Source: Acanthosoma haemorrhoidale
Lineage: Eukaryota; Arthropoda; Insecta; Hemiptera; Acanthosomatidae
Direction: 5' to 3'
Length of the DNA stretch: 64,000 nt
NCBI GenBank assembly: GCA_930367205.1
Contig: CAKNEZ010000015.1
Span: forward strand, 124,001 to 188,000
In this document: in pieces, positions 31,753-43,768 of the stretch
Layout: every line of letters begins with the position of its first letter
Position numbering within the stretch: position 1 is the stretch's first letter
Program-made: the position numbers and the translations under genes
Notes under the pieces: generated by a model
Seen by the model: the letters and a program-made list of their open reading frames with translations, nothing else
Database searches by the model: none
What the model was told of the DNA's origin: nothing

Positions 31753-34321
31753 AGTGAAAGAACAGATTTTAATTTTAAATCGAAAGTTAGTACGATAGAT
31801 GTTTCTATAAACCTACAAAATTACATTGAAACAATTTTTGAAAAAACTTTAGAGGAACAGGACGAGTTTGAAAAAAAAGGTTCCGGTTAGATGTATACCT
31901 CTGTAAACTATATCTGCTTACATTTAACTAAATATAAACCTTTTGGAGGATCTCAATATATTGAATTACCTAAAAAAATACGGGACAAACGTTGGGTTAT
32001 AAATGTAAGAAATAATACTAATGATTTCTTCCATTTAGCTATACTTAGTGATAATATTAGATCAAATGACTTTAATGCATACAAAAATATTCAAACTTCA
32101 TATTCCTTAGATTCTATATCATTCCCGACACCAATTAAGGATATCAAACGATTTGAAAATTTAAATAATCTGTCTATAAATGTTTATGGCTTAGACGAGA
32201 AAAATAATGTGTATCCGATTAGAATTAGTAAAAAGGAAAATTATGATAGAATGTTTGATTTATTATTAACACAAAATGGGGAAAATTTTCACTATTGCTT
32301 GATCACAAATCTTTCACGATTAGTAAGTTCTCAAATATCTTTGCACAAATGTGCAAATAGCATCTGTCGTAGATGTCTGTTCGTATTTCCAAAGACGTAT
32401 GTAAAAAAGTATGGGAAAAATGGTGATGAGCGAAAGCTTGAACATGAATTATTTTGTCGTAATCATAAACCAATTCGATCTGTTTTTCCGAAAGAAGATA
32501 AAATTGAATTTAAACATGTGGAATATACACAACCTATCCCAATTGTAGTTTATGCAGACATTGAATCTCTTTTAATACCAATTTCGGGGCCTGTTCCTCA
32601 TCCGTCAACATCTTGGAACAAAGCTGTTCATGAGCATCGTGCCTTTTCTGTTTCACTTTTGGTCAAGTCTGACATTTTTTATTTGAAACCGTTTGTTTAT
32701 ACGGGTGAAAACTATATGCTAGCGTTTTTAGAAAAACTTGAATCTATATCTGTTGAAGCGGATAAAATATACGCTAATCCTCTTCCGATGGAAGAAATGA
32801 GCGAAGGGGAAAATGAAATATTTTATTCTGCTAAAGACTGCATATTATGTCAATACCCCTTAGACGAACTTCATCGACTGCGTCATAACTGTCACTTGAC
32901 AGGAAAATTTATCGGACCAGCACATAACGCATGTAATTTAAGAGCAAGAAAGCTTGATTTTATACCTGTTTTTATGCACAACTTACAAGGCTATGATTCT
33001 CATTTTATAATCCCTTTCTTGGGCCACTGTGAAAATGTTTGCCTAATTCCTAGTAATTCTGAAAATTATATAAGTTTCACTATAAAATTTAAAGGATGTA
33101 GAACGAAAATACGATTTGTTGACTCGTTTATATGTCTATCATCGAGTTTGGATACATTGGTGAACAATTTACAAAATCAACCTCAATCAATCAATGAAAT
33201 ATTTCCAAATATGGCTAGTATTATTAATGATGAAAACAAAATTAAATAACTTACAAGGAAAGGCGTATTTCCATACAATTATTTTAATTCGTTTGAATGT
33301 CTAAATAAAACTCAACTACCTTCTAAAAAAATCATTTTTTAATGAATTGACAAAAAAATCCATTAGCAATGTAGACTATGAACTGTGGGAAACGTTTAAA
33401 ATCAAAACATTAAAAGATTATGTAGAAGTATATGTACAAACCGATGTAATTCTGTTGTGTGAAGTTTTTGAAACCTTCCGCCTTCTCTGTCTACAAATTT
33501 ATCAATTGGATCCAACATGCTTTTTTACTTTACCTCAGCTATCGTGGAATGCAATGTTAAAATATACTCAAATAAAATTAGATGTAATAAAAGATATTGA
33601 TATGGTACAGTTTTTTGAAAAGGGAATAAGGGGAGGTATTTGCCAAGTCGTTTCCCGCTATGCCAAAGCTAACGATAGATATTTAAGTGAGTACGATTCT
33701 ACTAAACCCAGTAATTATTTATTATATGTAGATGTTAATAATCTTTATGGTTATGCCATGAACCTTCCCCTGCCATATGCCGAATTTGAGTGGACTGATG
33801 AAATAGTAAATGTATTAGATCTGGAAAACAATTCAGAAACAGGTTATATGCTAGATGTTGATATTGAGTACCCCGTAGAAATTCATGATAATCATTCTCA
33901 ACTACCTTTTTTACCTGAAAAAAATAATCCACCTAATGCAAAAACTGTTAAACTATTAACGACTTTGCTACCCAAAACACATTATATAGCACATTATGTG
34001 AATTTAAAACAAGCTTTACAACTGGGGGTAAAAATTTCAAAAATTCACAGAGTATTAAAGTTTAAACAAAAGAATTGGTTGGCACCATACATAGAAATTA
34101 ATTCAAAGATGAGGGCATCTGCAAAAAATACATTCGAGTCAGATTTTTACAAATTGATGAATAACAGTTGCTTTGGTAAATTTATGGAGAACGTGCGTAA
34201 CAGAATCAATTTGAAAATAGTAACTGTAGCAACCGCTAACTATATATGTAAATTACCCTACACTCTGGTTCATAATGTATTATAATAGAAAATGCAAATC
34301 TGTGTAAACTTCTTGTAATAA

Positions 34322-35479
34322 ATCATAGAGAGGTCGGAAGTCGTAAACAAGAAACTCAGAGGGCCATGAAACCTAGGGCAAGCACATCTGCCACTTAGAA
34401 TAGACCTTGAGTCACTCCCCTTGGTCATAAAAGCATGCTAGGAACCCTTTTGGACCCATGGGATAATAAAACAGACCACCTATAGGTGGTCAAATAACCC
34501 AAGTGGGTGAGGCCCTAATAGCCATACAAAACACACCCTTTTACCCCAACGGTCATAAAACTAAAAGGAAATGACTACCTGTGTATCGTAAAACATACCC
34601 CTGGCCGACAGGATCCGCCTTCCACGAGGGAGGGGGTTACCATATTTATTTCAGTAAATTTCGCCCTAAAAAGGACACTCTGTTTCCTAGTCTCCTGAGC
34701 CACACTACTTGTAACTTGACACCAGGGGCACTTGGCCCGTGGTAGGCCCACTCTTCACTCTTTTCTAGTGTCTAGATACCGATAGCCGCTATCACCCGTC
34801 GCGATACGCCTACTCAGCCTTCCGCTAATCTACTCTATGACGCACCTCTACGACGGCACTTTGCCACACAGCCTATAGCAGACCTCTGACGACTTGTACT
34901 TATTACGCTGCCGATCTCTCTCGCCCGAACTCTGAAAACTGGTCTTATTCTTTATGAACCTCTGAACCTCATCCTGAACACAGTGTCTTGTCCGGACACA
35001 TTCCTATCAATAAATGGAGTCAGATATTAACGCCTACATGGAACATGGTCCATGTTATTAACTACAACAATCCGACAATTGTTGACCTCCAACAATTGTT
35101 CACCTTTTCCGACAATTGTTCACCTCCGACAATTGTTCAACCATTTCCCGACAGTAACCAATGAAAAATCATTATTTCGTCAAGTAAACAAACCAAATTT
35201 TAAGGGAATCGATTGTTGCAACTAAACTTGAAACATTCAAAAAGGTTATCTTATTTTGAAATTAACCTAGCTCTCGTTCTGTCAAAACTGAATACATAGT
35301 TTCTGAACAACAAGAGACGCTATCCATCTTCCATTGTGGCAAGAACTCAAATGTGGTAAAGCTTTGATATTTTAGTCAGTGGCGCTTTGTTCCCTTGAAG
35401 ACAGGTGAGTGCTTTTAATTATTACAAGTGAGGCTCTCCCCCTTAACTGGGACGTGCGTCGCACGGACCTTTGTAGGGT
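34322..35479 (+). promoter_or_regulatory. LINE 5' UTR with tandem CCGACAATTGTT repeats
   Basis: Non-coding leader expected to hold the internal promoter. At about 35071-35152 it has four imperfect copies of a 16- to 20-base unit around the palindrome ACAATTGT, and a near-perfect palindrome (GAACATGGTCCATGTT) at about 35041-35056. The rest shows no ORF. Confidence 0.6.
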
Positions 35480-36592
35480 ATGGCAAGCAGTAGGGACCCC
35501 AAAGGCGATGACTTTCATCATCCAAAGAGAGTATGCCGAAAGCGTACTCTACCACAAGCCCCCGGAGTAAGTACCTCCAATTCCTTCACCCCCCTAAACT
35601 CAAAAGCTCAGTCCGAGGCCAGCACATCCGCCGCCCCTGTTGCCCCCAAATCACCACCCCCCCTAATATTAGGGCGGATTAACAGCTACGACCTCACGAG
35701 GTTACTAGCTGATAATAACGTCAAGAACTTTAAAATAGTACAGACACAGCAGAACACAAAGGTGCTCTGCCACAGCGTGCATGACCAACAGCAAACAATT
35801 GCTGCAATTAGGGAATCAAAAATCCCCTTTCATACGTTCGCCCCCCGTGGTACTAAGCCCAACAAGAAGTACTTGCTACACGGTTTCGATCTCTCTCACC
35901 CGATTGAGGAGATAAAAGCCCACATCAATAGCGTGGGCAGCAATATAATCGATGTATATCGATTGAGGCGATCTGACCAAAATGGCGGGAAGACGGAGAT
36001 CGAGCCGATTCTCGTAATCGGCGACCATACTCTCAAGGCGGAGAACTTAAAGCAACTCCGTCATATAAATAATGTGCTCTTTAGAGTGAGCACCTTTCAT
36101 GACAAAAGAGGCATTCCGATGTGCCTTAACTGTCAGGAATACGGCCATACAAGACGGTACTGCTTCAAGCAGGCCAAGTGCGTGAGGTGCAGCCAACCTC
36201 ACGACATAAAAGACTGCCCCAGGGACGCTTCAATTCCTCTCAAATGCGCCAATTGCGGGGGAAATCATGTCGCGTCGTACCGACAGTGCCCGTACAGGAT
36301 TAAACTCCTAGAGACCGCAGAAATCAAGAAACAGGCACAGAATTTCACAGCCGGGCCGAGAAAAGCTACATTTATGACTGCCCCCCCACCACCACGACAG
36401 ACTGCCTCCTATGCGCAGATGGCATCAGGTAACACCAGGGCTCCGGAAGTAGCACTCCCAGCTCCTCTACCTCAACCCGCTAACAACAATGATGCTATGA
36501 TGAGTATGATGAGCGCTATGCTCACTACCATGAACAATCTCGCCGCACTGGTAGAGCGGCTATTAACACAGTCTGACCGGGTATCCAAATGA
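35480..36592 (+). CDS. LINE ORF1 (gag-like, three zinc knuckles)
   Basis: An intact 370-residue protein. The N terminus is Ser/Pro-rich. Residues about 75-205 look like an RRM-like region ('FDLSHPIEEIKAHINSVG'), and three Cys-rich knuckles follow ('CLNCQEYGHTRRYC', 'CVRCSQPHDIKDC', 'CANCGGNHVASYRQC'). A Met/Asn-rich tail ends the frame. ORF1 of jockey elements binds the element RNA. The stop TGA at 36590-36592 overlaps the ORF2 start as ATGA. Confidence 0.92.
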   Translation: MASSRDPKGDDFHHPKRVCRKRTLPQAPGVSTSNSFTPLNSKAQSEASTSAAPVAPKSPPPLILGRINSYDLTRLLADNNVKNFKIVQTQQNTKVLCHSVHDQQQTIAAIRESKIPFHTFAPRGTKPNKKYLLHGFDLSHPIEEIKAHINSVGSNIIDVYRLRRSDQNGGKTEIEPILVIGDHTLKAENLKQLRHINNVLFRVSTFHDKRGIPMCLNCQEYGHTRRYCFKQAKCVRCSQPHDIKDCPRDASIPLKCANCGGNHVASYRQCPYRIKLLETAEIKKQAQNFTAGPRKATFMTAPPPPRQTASYAQMASGNTRAPEVALPAPLPQPANNNDAMMSMMSAMLTTMNNLAALVERLLTQSDRVSK

Positions 36593-39253
36593 TGGGTCAT
36601 AGTATATTAAATTACAACGTTTGCGGCCTTCGGCCCAAACAAGCTGACGTAGAGACACTTCTACGGTGCCATTCACCAGACGTCGCTGTCCTAACAGACA
36701 CCCGACTGAAGAAGATTCATTTCTGCCGATTCGCGGGATATACCGCCTACCGCAACGACACTGAGACCGTCTCTGGAGGAGTAGCAGTGTTAGTGAGGAA
36801 CGGAGTCCCCTGTAGAAGACTACCCCCACCCGTGACCCTAGGCCCCTCCCACTACATCGTAACGCTCCAGTTACGGCTCACAAAAAATATGATAGTGTCA
36901 GGAGTCTACAGAAGACCGAGAGCCAATTGCGACTCGGACAAGCTCCTGCTCACTACGATAGCTCATGACCGAAGGCACGTCATCGTGGGTGACCTAAATG
37001 CGAACCACAGTTGGTGGAGCAGTACGAGGGCTAACGCCCTCGGCCGTTACATCACAAAGACACCATTTACGGTCATCCACCCAGGATTGCCGACCTTCCG
37101 TCATTTCGCTAACCCAGACAGAACCTCCACGCCAGACCTGCTCCTGACACAACAGCCACACCGGGTCACCGGATGCTCGGCCTTAGATTTCACCACCTCC
37201 GACCATCGGCCTGTTCTCTATGAACTAGAAGGCGACATGCCAGAGCCACCTGCTTCTAGGTACAGGTACGATGAGGCCAAATGGGACCTCTACAAGCATC
37301 TCATCAAGACCGAGTTGCCCACAATCACGCCCCTGAGACACACTTGGGACATAGATTACGCTATCTATCAGCTACAGGACGTCATCGATCGAGCTGCCGA
37401 TGCATCGATCCCGAAATTTTCTCCGAAGCCCCCTTCTCTGAGAAAACCTCCGGATCACATCCTACAACTGATTAGACAGCGTAATAACATCAAGAACAGG
37501 TGGTTTAGGACCAAAAACAGGGACTTAAAACCGGTTTTAAATGCTCTCACAAACCAAGTTAAGTCCCTGATGGCCCAGTGGAAAAATTTGATTTGGGAAG
37601 ATCGCCTCACCAGTCTCCACGGTGACCACAAGCAATTGTGGAAGCTTGTGAACCTGCAGGTCCAAAAAGAACGGTGTAAGGCTGGCCGTGAACGGGCAGT
37701 TCATTCCCACCACCGAACAAGCGGACATCTTGGCGGCCTATTATGAGGAAGTCAGTCGTGGCCAGGGACAGCCAATAGGAGCCCTCGACCACCCCTCCCC
37801 CACCCTCCCTACCACTACCGAAATCTACACCTCACACCGGCAATGCGCTGCATTCATTCGAAGAACGACCGGCAAGAAGGCCCCAGGTCAGGATTCCATC
37901 CAGAACATCCTACTCAAGCAGCTGCCGAGGAAAGGAATCTCATTCATAACGAACGTGTTGAACTCCTGCTTCAGGCTGCACTATTTCCCCCAGAACTGGA
38001 AGCACGCTGTAGTGGTCCCCCTTCTGAAACCAGCAAAAAGCGGTTATGAGCCATCTCATTACCGCCCCATCAGTCTGCTGACTCAACTCTCGAAGCTGTT
38101 CGAGAGAATCATCCACGTACATCTCTCCGGGCACTGCGAGTCACAAGAAGTCATCCCACCAGAGCAGACTGGTTTCAGCACAGGCTTAAGCGCGAACAAC
38201 AACCTGGTGAGATTGCAACACCACGTCGCATCGAACGTCCGGAGCAACAGAGCTACCGCTATGATTTCTCTGGACTGTTCAAAAGCTTTCGACTCTGTGG
38301 ACCACTACATCCTACTTCAACGTCTGAGGGAATACGAATTCTCGGATCAGCTGCAGAACCTGATAAGATCCTACCTTACAGGCAGAACTTTTTCGGTTCG
38401 TATAGGCACTACGTTTACGACCCGAAGAAACTACACTGCCGGTGTCCCCCAAGGATCGGTGCTAGGCCCCCTGCTGTTCAACATTTACACCGCCCACATC
38501 GTAGGAGCCTCGTACCCCAACTGCGAGGTATCCGCGTATGCAGACGATATAGGTGTTTACAGCACTAGCATCAATCCCTCCAGAGCCCTGAAATTCGCTG
38601 AGAGCGCTAGTCAACGGATCTCCGAGAAACTCGATGCCGTCCACATTCAAGTCAACCCGGCCAAGACGCAAGGAATTATATTCAGTTACAAATCCGGAAA
38701 AAAGAAGCTCCCGAAATCCTTCGTCTTAGGCGGCAAAGAGTGCCCTGTAAGCAACAAGCTGTGCTACCTCGGGATTACCCTCGGTAGGCACTTGTCGTTC
38801 ACAACTCATCTCGGCAAGAAATTAAAGAGTGTTAGGAAGAAATTCTTCAGCCTCGGACACCTACTTCACAGCCCGGCTTTATCGGTACGCCTCAAGCTGC
38901 TGATATACCAGAGCGTCCTAAGACCTGCTTTGATGTATGGGACCCCTCTCTTCAAGTATCTGACTCCTAACACTCTCCAAACGCTCCAGCAATTTCAGAA
39001 CAGAGTTCTCCGCACCTCCCTCAAACATACCCCGTTCGACCGAATGAAGGCAGACGAGATGCATAAAAAATTTGAAGTGCTCACCATTCAAGATTTTATC
39101 AAGAGAAGGCACATCAAATTTTTTGACTCACTCAGACATAGCCACAACCCACTATTCTCCGACCTTCAACCACCACCAATGCCCGTCAGATGGAAGCACT
39201 GCTGGACCGCCGAAGCCTGGAGGATGATCGACGTCATTGAACCCGATGACTGA
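36589..39253 (+). pseudogene. LINE ORF2 endonuclease-reverse transcriptase, one frameshift
   Basis: The first frame (36589-37746) carries the APE endonuclease: 'NYNVCGLRP', 'VLTDTRLK', 'VGDLNANHSWW' and 'FTTSDHRPVLYE'. The second (37688-39253) holds RT with 'ISLDCSKAFDSVDH', 'GVPQGSVLGP' and YADD. One indel near 37655-37675 splits them; the sister copy at 1790-1815 shows a different sequence at that point. Otherwise the frame is open, so this copy died recently. The start ATG lies in an ATGATG directly on the ORF1 stop. Confidence 0.92.
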
Positions 39254-39613
39254 ACGAACTACACCCAGCCGAGATATCGAGGCCGATCTCCCGGCCGACT
39301 CAACCGAAGCTACAAGACCCCATCTACCTGTTTAAGCAGGGTAGACCTTCCGGCCGAGTGGCCGACTTATTTCAGCCCCCTGCCGGGGCGGGCCAGGCTT
39401 GACCTGGCCGACAACAAACCATTGCCTAGGTACCCCTAGGCTCCACCCTCGGTAGACTCTCACTACCTTCCCGAATCCACCCGCCTCCTTCAGGCATTCC
39501 ACACCCTATATCCTTCTCATACACCCTTCAAATGGGGGACTCCCCTTAGTGAAAGGCACTCATTAGCCCAAAATAATTTTCCCACATCCTAATTTATAAG
39601 TTTGAGAGCTAAG

Positions 39614-39659
<46 letters not shown>
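39254..39659 (+). other. LINE 3' UTR and poly(A)
   Basis: GC-rich first half with stable short hairpins (for example GGCCAGGCTTGACCTGGCC near 39390), then an AT-rich part ending TTTGAGAGCTAAG and poly(A). The same UTR ends copies 1 and 2, where the stem bases covary (TTGAC/TTCGC loop region). Confidence 0.7.
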
Positions 39660-39661
<2 letters not shown>

Positions 39662-40346
39662 AAATTTTAAAGGTAGGATCATATTTGCAGATAATGTAAC
39701 AGCAGTCCAGTTGGAAAAAGACTGCTATTGTTTTTGATAAACCGTTGTATGTAGGATTCTCCATGCAAGAATTGAGCAAAGTTTTGATGTATCATTACCA
39801 CTATAATGTTTTCTTGAAAAAATATGGTATAGAAAATGTCACCTTATGCTATACAGACACCGATTCATTTTTATACATTATTAGTACGGAAGATGTGTAT
39901 TCTGATATATCCGGAGAGTTACAAAAATATTTTGATACAAGCAATTTTCCTACTTCTCATTTCTGACATTCTGCAAAAAACAAAAAGTAGTTGGTCTGTT
40001 GAAAGATGAAACCTTTGGAGATCCTATAGTGGAATTTGTCGGGTTAAGACCTAAAATGTATTCTTACATAAAAAACAAAGATATAACGGTTAAAAAGTCA
40101 AAGGGAATAAAAAAATCAGCTGTTGACGATTTTACTTTTAACGATTACTTAAACACACTTAAAGAAAGTAAATGTGTATATTCTTCGTTTTACATAATTT
40201 AATCTAAAAAACATAACGTTCAAACTTCACTAATAAATAAAAAGTCATTGTGCTCATTTGATGACAAAAGGCGTATATTAAGCGATGGAGTGCAAACACT
40301 CCCTTATGGTCACTATAGCCTTGATGAATTAAAAAACAACTGCTAA

Positions 40347-40621
40347 ATTTAATTTGTATTGCAACTGAAAAAGGATTTTAAATCAATTTAATGTCTGATT
40401 GTAGTATTATTATTAATCGCTTAGAATAAGCATAGGTTAAAAAGAACAACGATTTGTAAGTACTAGATTTATTTTTTTAATGTACTTGTTACTGTACATA
40501 TAATGTATACAGTTTTTGTAAAAAAATAATAAATGTCTATTATAAGAGTAAGTGTTCTGTTTCTTTCGCAACATTATGCAATATCCTTCCTGCAAATCCA
40601 GCTACGTTCTTCTAATCCCAA
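40347..40621. other. Spacer between convergent polB and integrase
   Basis: AT-rich, no ORF. It contains AATAAA signals on the plus strand (about 40528) that could serve polB. Confidence 0.5.
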
Positions 40622-41415
40622 CTACTTTACATACAATTTATTTCCTTTTCTTTTTAAAACCCTCTCTACAAGGTATATATTTGGATATTTAACTTTTTGC
40701 AGCTCTTCTTCATAGAATGCACCATTAATCGTTTGTCCTTTCAGATCTTCCAGTAAGTAAGTTAAAGGGTATGTCTTTTGAATCTTGACTATCTTAAAAA
40801 TTTCACTTGACCAATTTAAAACATATCCTTTTGAAAATATGGATTTTTGTTTAGATATTCTGACAAAATCATCTTCTTCAAATTTCTGCTTTCGTACTAC
40901 TTTACTCATAGTCAATGAAGAATAGACATTATTTTTCAAATATTTTTCTACTTTTTTATGGTGAGCATCAATTGGACTCATACCTATAGTCCTATGAAAT
41001 GATGAATTATACTCTTAAAAAATTGCAGGTAGGATATCTAAAAATTTGTAATTTCCTTGCATGCTGAAGGCTTTCCAAATTTTTCCTTTTAATGTTCTAT
41101 TAAACCTTTCTACAATGGAAGCTTTCATATTAGAAAAAGTGGAATAATGATTAACAGAGTATTTTTTCATTAAAGATCTAAACATGGAATTGTAAAATTC
41201 CTTTCCCTGATCACTTTGAATTAATTTTCGGAGTTTGTCTACTCGAACGAAACACACTCTCCATTGCTTTAGTCACATTGTCCGCTGATTTCAGCTTTAG
41301 AGGCATGGCCCAAGCATATTTGGTAAAACAGTCGTTAACTGTCAATAAATATTTGTGCCCTTTATTTTCTCGAGAATAAGGTATCATCTCTACTAGATCT
41401 ATTTTCTTCTCGCAG
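40622..41415 (-). pseudogene. Maverick-A retroviral-like integrase, broken
   Basis: Pieces at 41400-41258, 41257-41015 and 40981-40622 together form the D,D,E core and C-terminal barrel. The first Asp lies in an 'IDLVEM' context near 41400, the second in 'QSDQGKEFYN' and the Glu in 'ASIVERFNRTLK'. The C-terminal part has 'FEEDDFVRISKQKSIFSKGY' and 'LEDLKGQTINGAFYEEEL'. At least two frameshifts are present. The enzyme would insert Maverick DNA and create the 6-bp duplication. Confidence 0.88.
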
Positions 41416-41418
41416 CTC

Positions 41419-42508
41419 TTAAATTATCGATTCTATTTCGTTTTGATGACCTTCATGCCCTGCATAACTTGAAGACATTAACAGCCTAAGACGATCGACT
41501 AGTTCGTTGGGATCGTTCCAATACTCATACAGAGGTTTATTGGCTCTCATAAGACCAGATCCCCGTTTGTAAGGGTGAGAACGGAGTGAAGTTAGCCTGC
41601 TCGAAGCTGATGATGATGTTGAGGATGGGAAGCGAGGTTTTAAAGTTTGAGGCGGAAATAACTTCGATATGATATTTCTATATTTCTCAGACCTGTTTCC
41701 TAATACTCCCTGTTCCTCACTATAGCCTTTTTTGTGAGCATTGGTTGAGAGTAAAATATTATTATAATTTTCCAAGTCGTACTCTGTGTAATCTTTAGGA
41801 TTTTTTAAGTAGAGTAGATCCAGCTATCCCGGTGTTCCTTCATAAACCACATCGTTAATAGACATATCATCACTGTTTGCGAAAAGCTGAACATCAGTCC
41901 AGTCACCAATGGCTAATCCCCCAGAAGGCATGACTCTAATGCCGTAACGAGAGTCATGTGTCTTATCACCTTTCAACATCTTATCCAAGTATTCTCTCTG
42001 TAGATTTCCAAATGTGGCGAGGTGCTCTTTAAATTCTGCTTCTCCATTTGGAGTTTGAGCATAGTCTTTAACTTTTTCAGATAGCGCTTCATATTTGCCC
42101 TCATCTAGTTCTACTTCATGAGCGGGATCTGCTAAGTGAGATAATGGCGTTTGCATAGTACTAGTTTTTGTATCATTGGATGAAACTGATGTAGCTCTTT
42201 TGTAGTGAGACATTGTTTTTGGCAATAATGTTGATTTCCTGTAAATACTAGTAGACTCCACCCCGCTTTTATCAGGTGATTTGTCCTCAACGTTAGTATC
42301 TCTCCTTTTTACTTTTCTTGGTGTCACTGCGGGGGTGGCCTGGAACAACTTTACTGATTGTTTAATGTCTTCTAGTGGATGGAACACGGGAGTGAAAAAT
42401 TCTTGTCGACCTTTTTTTAACACCCTGGACAGTACGCTTGAATGATCGAAATTTGTTTTTCAAAATCTCACTAGTTTTTATAATCTCACGAGTGACTTTT
42501 GGGTCCAT
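41419..42508 (-). pseudogene. Conserved Maverick protein of unknown function, broken
   Basis: Homologous to 54746-55780 of Maverick-B. Shared blocks are 'YGIRVMPSGGLAIGDW' and 'DPNELVDRLRLLMSS...GHQNEIESII'. The likely ATG is at 42506-42508, with an A-run frameshift near 42418 and an in-frame TAG at 41824-41826. It lies between integrase and ATPase. The acidic, Ser/Thr-rich middle looks disordered. Function not known to me. Confidence 0.75.
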
Positions 42509-42543
42509 GATTGTTAATGACAATCACTACCACGCAATGCTCT

Positions 42544-43115
42544 TTATATATCCACAATGAATGTATCGATTCCTTTTCGACGTCCATTATTCAGATCCCT
42601 ACTCTTGTCAATTACAAGGTAATTAAAAGGCTCTTTCCAACATAATGAACTCATCTCTTTAAAAAGTGTGAAACTTAAATCAGGAGTGCTCACATGCTCC
42701 TCGTAAATATGTTTCAAATTTAATTCATCTTGAGGAAATACTATTAAAAAGTTTATGTTACATCTGATAAGGAGTCTTAGGATACAAACATAACTTTGTG
42801 TTAAATAAAAACAATCAAGGTTCATATGACGACCATAACTAAAGTATCGTTTAATTACATCTTAATTTTCCATAGTGACGTCATCGAATATACACACCGA
42901 ATTGGATTCAACTTCCTGAGGCAATTCATTTGCATCTTCAAATTCATATAATCCTATTTCAGGAACAAGATTTATGACACTCTTTAAATACTGGTATTTA
43001 GGTTGATGTAATGTTTTTCCAAAAAGATAAACATTTTTAAATTTTAAACCATTTGAATTTAATAAAAGTGCAATAATAATATTAGTCTTTCCACAACCGC
43101 TAGGCCCGTGAATTT
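42544..43115 (-). pseudogene. Maverick-A packaging ATPase (FtsK/HerA-type), broken
   Basis: A Walker A-type GPSGCGKTN sequence lies near 43085-43112, the Walker B-like IFDDV near 42880, and the C-terminal 'LNLKHIYEEHVS' and 'NYLVIDKS' segments in the 42825-42544 frame. A stop near 42865 breaks it. The start is missing: sequence upstream of the Walker A does not match the Maverick-B N terminus. The family motor pumps DNA into capsids. Confidence 0.85.
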
Positions 43116-43339
43116 ATGATCGAATGGTGTTTGGTAATAATGCACTATGTCTCCCTTCTGAATCAACTTCAACTGGAGAAAAGTTGACAGTGGAAAAACG
43201 TTGTTCTTGTGTGACTAGTTTCATTCTGAATGCATACGACGACATTATGCATGAATATATATTGAGTAAAGCTCAGGGGTCATTAAAGACACACTCATCA
43301 ACTCTTATCACCTCCCCAACGAGACACCTCCCTATGTAC
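43116..43339. other. Spacer with 23-bp shared motif
   Basis: Between the ATPase remnant and the right terminal repeat. It carries TTTCATTCTGAATGCATACG plus ACG at 43219-43241, matching the minus strand at 23404-23426 (see findings). Confidence 0.5.
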
Positions 43340-43762
43340 GTCACAAAGACACACAGACGATTCCAAGAAATAACCTGGCCCATGAGAGACCCGCGCTTGG
43401 GTGGGAACCATGATTGGGACACATCCTAGACCCAGCTGTGCTACGTCACAGGAGAATTCTTATCACTGAATGACCGTACGTCACAGGGGTGAGTCACAGT
43501 GACTCACCCCATGCGACGTTGCCAGTTCTTCTTTCCAATGTTGTCAGATCAACTATCTGGAGGCTCCTGGCACACTTATAAACTCTTATCACCCCCCATT
43601 GACACACTAATTCCCCGAAATTACACACCCATTCCCAGAATTTCCTCCCCCCTCGCCTTGCAGAGAATGGGCAATCACCTCAAGGTCTCGAGATAACGTC
43701 ATACGACACCCTTCAAGGTCATCATCTCGTTACTCATATTCAAACCGCCTTTTATATCTACT
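43340..43762. repeat. Right terminal inverted repeat, Maverick-A
   Basis: Reverse complement of the left repeat, ending CCGCCTTTTATATCTACT at 43762. Shorter than the left copy because the CATTCAG duplication is single here. Confidence 0.92.
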
Positions 43763-43768
43763 CAGTCG
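43763..43768. repeat. Target-site duplication of Maverick-A (right)
   Basis: CAGTCG, identical to 12500-12505; the U1 unit then continues as TTAACCCCACTATT. Confidence 0.95.

Larger units (their letters stand above)
34322..39659 (+). mobile_element. Full-length jockey-type LINE inside polB
   Basis: A 5.3 kb element with a ~1.15 kb 5' UTR, ORF1, ORF2, a 3' UTR and a ~47-base poly(A) (39613-39659). It interrupts polB between motifs B and C: polymerase sequence ends near 34320 and resumes in the codons right after the poly(A). Target duplication could not be fixed because the junction is A-rich. The 1-1699 and 9253-10222 copies are nearly identical to it, so this family was recently active. Confidence 0.93.
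24488..40346 (+). pseudogene. Maverick-A DNA polymerase B, split by three insertions
   Basis: Protein-primed family B polymerase. Pieces: 24488-24543 and 25418-25648 (N terminus); 31753-33249 and 33347-34285 (exonuclease and palm); 39660-40346 (C terminus). Exonuclease motif I 'YADIESLL' and the N/D motif in 'HNLQGYDSHF' lie before 33010. Palm motifs 'DVNNLYGYAM', 'KLMNNSCFGK' and 'YTDTDSF' are present. Point breaks: a stop at 31888, a stop at 33247, an A-run frameshift near 33335, and frameshifts near 39725 and 39965. The three retroelements sit in the N terminus (two) and between motifs B and C (one). Confidence 0.92.
12506..43762. mobile_element. Maverick-A (Polinton), nested and decayed
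   Basis: A 31.3 kb element with AGT...ACT ends, long terminal inverted repeats and a perfect 6-bp target duplication. Removing two gypsy elements, one LINE fragment and one full LINE leaves a core of about 14.3 kb, a usual Maverick size. Gene order from the left: BIR (+), unknowns, RNase H-like/BIR (-), major capsid (-), penton-like (-), protease (-), phospholipase-like/pX (-), two-exon gene (+), finger ORF and polB (+), integrase (-), conserved unknown (-) and packaging ATPase (-). Most genes carry stops or frameshifts, so this is an old copy. Confidence 0.95.
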
